DNA of 7,726 nt from Clostridia bacterium (GTDB lineage: Bacteria > CBDUZB01 > JAGLHV01). This document shows, piece after piece, positions 6,206-7,726 of the stretch; position 1 is the stretch's first letter; each line of letters begins with the position of its first letter. The notes beneath the pieces were generated by a model. The model was not told the origin of the DNA and ran no database searches. It saw nothing but the letters and a program-made list of their open reading frames with translations. The DNA lies in contig JAUVLC010000111.1 of NCBI GenBank assembly GCA_030595925.1, positions 1 to 7,726 of the forward strand, read 5' to 3'. The translations under genes were made by a program, and so were the position numbers.

Positions 6206-7471
6206 ATATTTAAAGTTGCTTTAGCTACGTTAGGGTGTAAAGTTAATCAATATGAGTCTCAATTGATACGGGAAAGAATAGGAACGGAAAGAGCGGAGTT
6301 TGTTCCCTTTAATTGTGTGGCGGATTTTTATATAGTTAATACTTGCACTGTAACAGAAAAAAGTGACCGCAGGTCCCGCTCTTTAATTAGAAAAGCTAAA
6401 AGAATAAATCCTTTTGCTTCTATTATTGTAACGGGTTGCTATGTAGAAAGAGATTATGAATTGATAAAAAGTAAATTCCCTGATGTGTTACTTTTGTTTA
6501 ATAATCAAAAAAAAGATATTGCGAAGTATGTTATAGGGGAAAAAAGTATCAATCAAAAGAGTAAAGAAGGAATTGATAGTTTTTCAGGGCGTACCCGTGC
6601 GTTTGTAAAAATTCAAGATGGGTGTGATGCTTTTTGTTCCTATTGTATCATTCCTTATGTAAGAAACAAAATTGTTAGTAGAAATTATTCCGATATTGTG
6701 GAAGAAGTAAAGAGATTAGTGGTAAATGGGTATAAAGAAATAGTTTTGGTAGGGATTTGCTTAGGTAAATATCAGTGGGGAAAAATAAAACTGGCCGGGT
6801 TAATAAAGAGAGTTGCTAAAATTAAAGATTTAGAGCGAATTAGGCTTAGTTCCATTGAACCTCAAGATATAAATTTAGAAATATTAGAAATAATGGGAGG
6901 TTGTTCAAAAGTTTGTGATCATTTACATCTTCCTCTTCAAAGCGGGGATGCCTGGATTTTAAAAAAAATGGGAAGAAGGTATTCTCTTTCTCAATATGAG
7001 GAAATAGTATATAGTCTTAGAGAAAAAGTTCCGGACATAGGAATTAGTACCGACATAATAACCGGTTTTCCCGGGGAAGAAAGCGAGAATTTTCAAAAAG
7101 GGATTGATTTTATAAAAAAGATCGCTTTTTGCAGAATGCATGTTTTTAAATTTTCCGAAAGAAAAGGGACCTTAGCCAGTCAATTTAAAGAGAGAGTGAA
7201 GCCGGAAGTAATAAAAGAAAGAAGTAATAAATTAATGCAATTAAATAAAACATTACAAAATAATTTTATTCAACAATTTAAAGGAAAAATAAAAAAAGTT
7301 TTAATTGAGAAAGAAAAAAACGGTTTTTTTACAGGATTTACCGGCAATTATATAAAAGTTAAAGTTGCTTCAAATAAGGGAGTGGAGGCTAATTGTTTAT
7401 TGGATGTTAAGATTGTTGGCATAGAAAAAGAGTATGCGAAGGGAGAGATTATATCTTCTTTAATGCGATAA
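6206..7471 (+). CDS. mtaB: tRNA t6A37 methylthiotransferase MtaB, probable AUA start
   Basis: MtaB (YqeV) is a radical-SAM enzyme that converts t6A at position 37 of tRNAs to ms2t6A. From the ATA at 6206 the product is 421 residues, the usual length. The N-terminal UPF0004 domain carries the three cysteines of one iron-sulfur cluster: LGCKVNQYES (Cys11), NTCTVT (Cys47) and TGCY (Cys78). The radical-SAM motif CDAFCSYC has Cys140, Cys144 and Cys147. RLSSIEPQD, HLHLPLQSG, STDIITGFPGE and HVFKFSERKGT follow and favour MtaB over MiaB or RimO. A TRAM RNA-binding domain ends the protein (about 356-421). Starting at TTG 6263 would give 402 residues and lose Cys11, so ATA is preferred although it is a very rare initiator. 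The position after rsmE matches the Bacillus dnaK operon. A sequencing error turning ATG into ATA is the main alternative. Confidence 0.9.
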   Translation: MFKVALATLGCKVNQYESQLIRERIGTERAEFVPFNCVADFYIVNTCTVTEKSDRRSRSLIRKAKRINPFASIIVTGCYVERDYELIKSKFPDVLLLFNNQKKDIAKYVIGEKSINQKSKEGIDSFSGRTRAFVKIQDGCDAFCSYCIIPYVRNKIVSRNYSDIVEEVKRLVVNGYKEIVLVGICLGKYQWGKIKLAGLIKRVAKIKDLERIRLSSIEPQDINLEILEIMGGCSKVCDHLHLPLQSGDAWILKKMGRRYSLSQYEEIVYSLREKVPDIGISTDIITGFPGEESENFQKGIDFIKKIAFCRMHVFKFSERKGTLASQFKERVKPEVIKERSNKLMQLNKTLQNNFIQQFKGKIKKVLIEKEKNGFFTGFTGNYIKVKVASNKGVEANCLLDVKIVGIEKEYAKGEIISSLMR

Positions 7472-7504
7472 TGAAAATATAAAATAGTTGAGAAATAATA
7501 AAAG

Positions 7505-7553
7505 TGCTAATTTTTTTTTAGCATATCCGCCTGAGGCGGAGGCTAATTTGTTC
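7505..7553 (+). terminator. Hairpin cluster after mtaB, possible operon terminator
   Basis: Two overlapping hairpins start 34 bases after the mtaB stop. TGCTAA (7505-7510) can pair with TTAGCA (7518-7523) across a T-only loop. Alternatively TTAGC (7518-7522) can pair with GCTAA (7542-7546), enclosing the GC-rich palindrome at 7526-7540, and this longer stem is followed by TTTGTT. The second form resembles an intrinsic terminator, though its T tract is short and interrupted. The two structures share 7518-7522 and exclude one another. Confidence 0.4.
7526..7540. repeat. 15-bp palindrome downstream of mtaB, copy 2
   Basis: TCCGCCTGAGGCGGA is identical to the copy inside grpE (1926-1940) except at the central base (G for A). 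Its 7-bp arms are perfect. Here it is embedded in the probable terminator hairpin, a typical place for a small dispersed palindromic repeat. Confidence 0.7.
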
Positions 7554-7565
7554 TAATCCTAAAAC

Positions 7566-7574
7566 TGATATAAT
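7566..7574 (+). promoter_or_regulatory. Extended -10 promoter-like site in the right tail
   Basis: TGA followed by TATAAT (7569-7574) is a perfect extended -10 motif. No good -35 stands 16-18 bp upstream; the best is TTTGTT at 7547-7552. A rightward transcript would begin near 7581 and run into the window edge without meeting a visible gene. Confidence 0.35.
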
Positions 7575-7638
7575 TGAGTGGGTGTAACCCTAAATCCGAT
7601 ATTGAAAAAAGGAAATAGACGAGAAAGAGCAAAAAAGA

Positions 7639-7684
7639 TTTCACCAAATAGGTGAAAAAGGTATAAAAAAGCCTCGCTATTTGG
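7639..7684. repeat. Competing inverted repeats in the right tail
   Basis: TTTCACC (7639-7645) pairs with GGTGAAA (7651-7657) over a five-base loop. CCAAATAG (7644-7651), which uses part of that hairpin, is also a perfect 8-bp inverted repeat of CTATTTGG (7677-7684). The two pairings are mutually exclusive. No coding sequence is visible from 7472 to 7726; this stretch reads as a non-coding leader or as the end of a mobile element. Confidence 0.45.
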
Positions 7685-7690
7685 TATAAT
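7682..7690 (+). promoter_or_regulatory. Second extended -10 promoter-like site near the right edge
   Basis: TGG followed by TATAAT (7685-7690) is another perfect extended -10. The expected -35 area has no clear match. Just downstream, TGTAACAA (7697-7704) pairs with TTGTTATA (7709-7716, one G-U pair), and GGTATAA (7683-7689) can pair instead with TTATACC (7712-7718). A rightward gene probably begins beyond 7726. Confidence 0.4.
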
Positions 7691-7726
7691 AATAGTTGTA
7701 ACAAAAAATTGTTATACCGACAAACA

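Noticed and set aside
6263-7471. TTG 6263 as the mtaB start
   Set aside because: It would cut off the conserved LGCKVNQYES motif with its cluster cysteine, and no ribosome binding site precedes it.
7580-7590. GGGTGTAACCC as an insertion-sequence end or operator
   Set aside because: The arms are only four bases long and no matching copy or target duplication is visible in the window, so it is not above chance.

Overview
The window holds an HrcA-controlled chaperone operon read left to right, hrcA-grpE-dnaK-dnaJ, followed by two RNA-modification genes, rsmE and mtaB. A divergent gene at the left edge is only just entered, and a non-coding tail at the right edge is rich in inverted repeats. The DNA is clearly AT-rich. 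Shine-Dalgarno sites are strong for most genes (rsmE has none), and the promoters fit the housekeeping sigma-70/sigma-A type. The gene order is that of the Bacillus-type dnaK operon (hrcA-grpE-dnaK-dnaJ-yqeT-yqeU-yqeV), except that yqeT/prmA is missing. DnaK lacks the insert of about 23 residues found in the ATPase domain of proteobacterial DnaK, and it carries signatures shared with archaeal and monoderm homologues. Together these point to a Firmicutes-like lineage or an uncultured candidate phylum; the sequence alone does not let me name a taxon.

Left control region (1-327). Two divergent promoters lie here. The rightward one (TTGACA, 17-bp spacer, TATATT) drives the operon and is overlapped by a perfect CIRCE operator, TTAGCACTC-N9-GAGTGCTAA, at 248-274. 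The leftward one (TTGACA, 17-bp spacer, TATAAT) leads to a minus-strand start codon at 45 with an ideal ribosome binding site; only 15 codons of that gene are visible. Single CIRCE half-sites lie at the expected transcription start of the leftward promoter and upstream of it, so the divergent gene may share HrcA control.

Operon body (328-7471). HrcA is the repressor, and GrpE, DnaK and DnaJ form the complete Hsp70 cycle. A 187-bp gap between dnaK and dnaJ holds a long imperfect hairpin. dnaJ and rsmE are nearly contiguous. About 195 bp separate rsmE from mtaB and contain a phased 7-bp tandem repeat. mtaB appears to start at a non-canonical AUA codon directly after a strong ribosome binding site; a start at the first standard codon (TTG, 6263) would lose a cluster-binding cysteine.

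Right tail (7472-7726). No gene is visible. It holds mutually exclusive hairpins, a second copy of a 15-bp palindrome also found inside the grpE coding region, and two extended -10 promoter-like sites.

I found no convincing undescribed system. The observations most worth checking are the AUA start, the CIRCE half-sites at the divergent promoter, the palindrome shared by coding and non-coding DNA, and the two intergenic structures.
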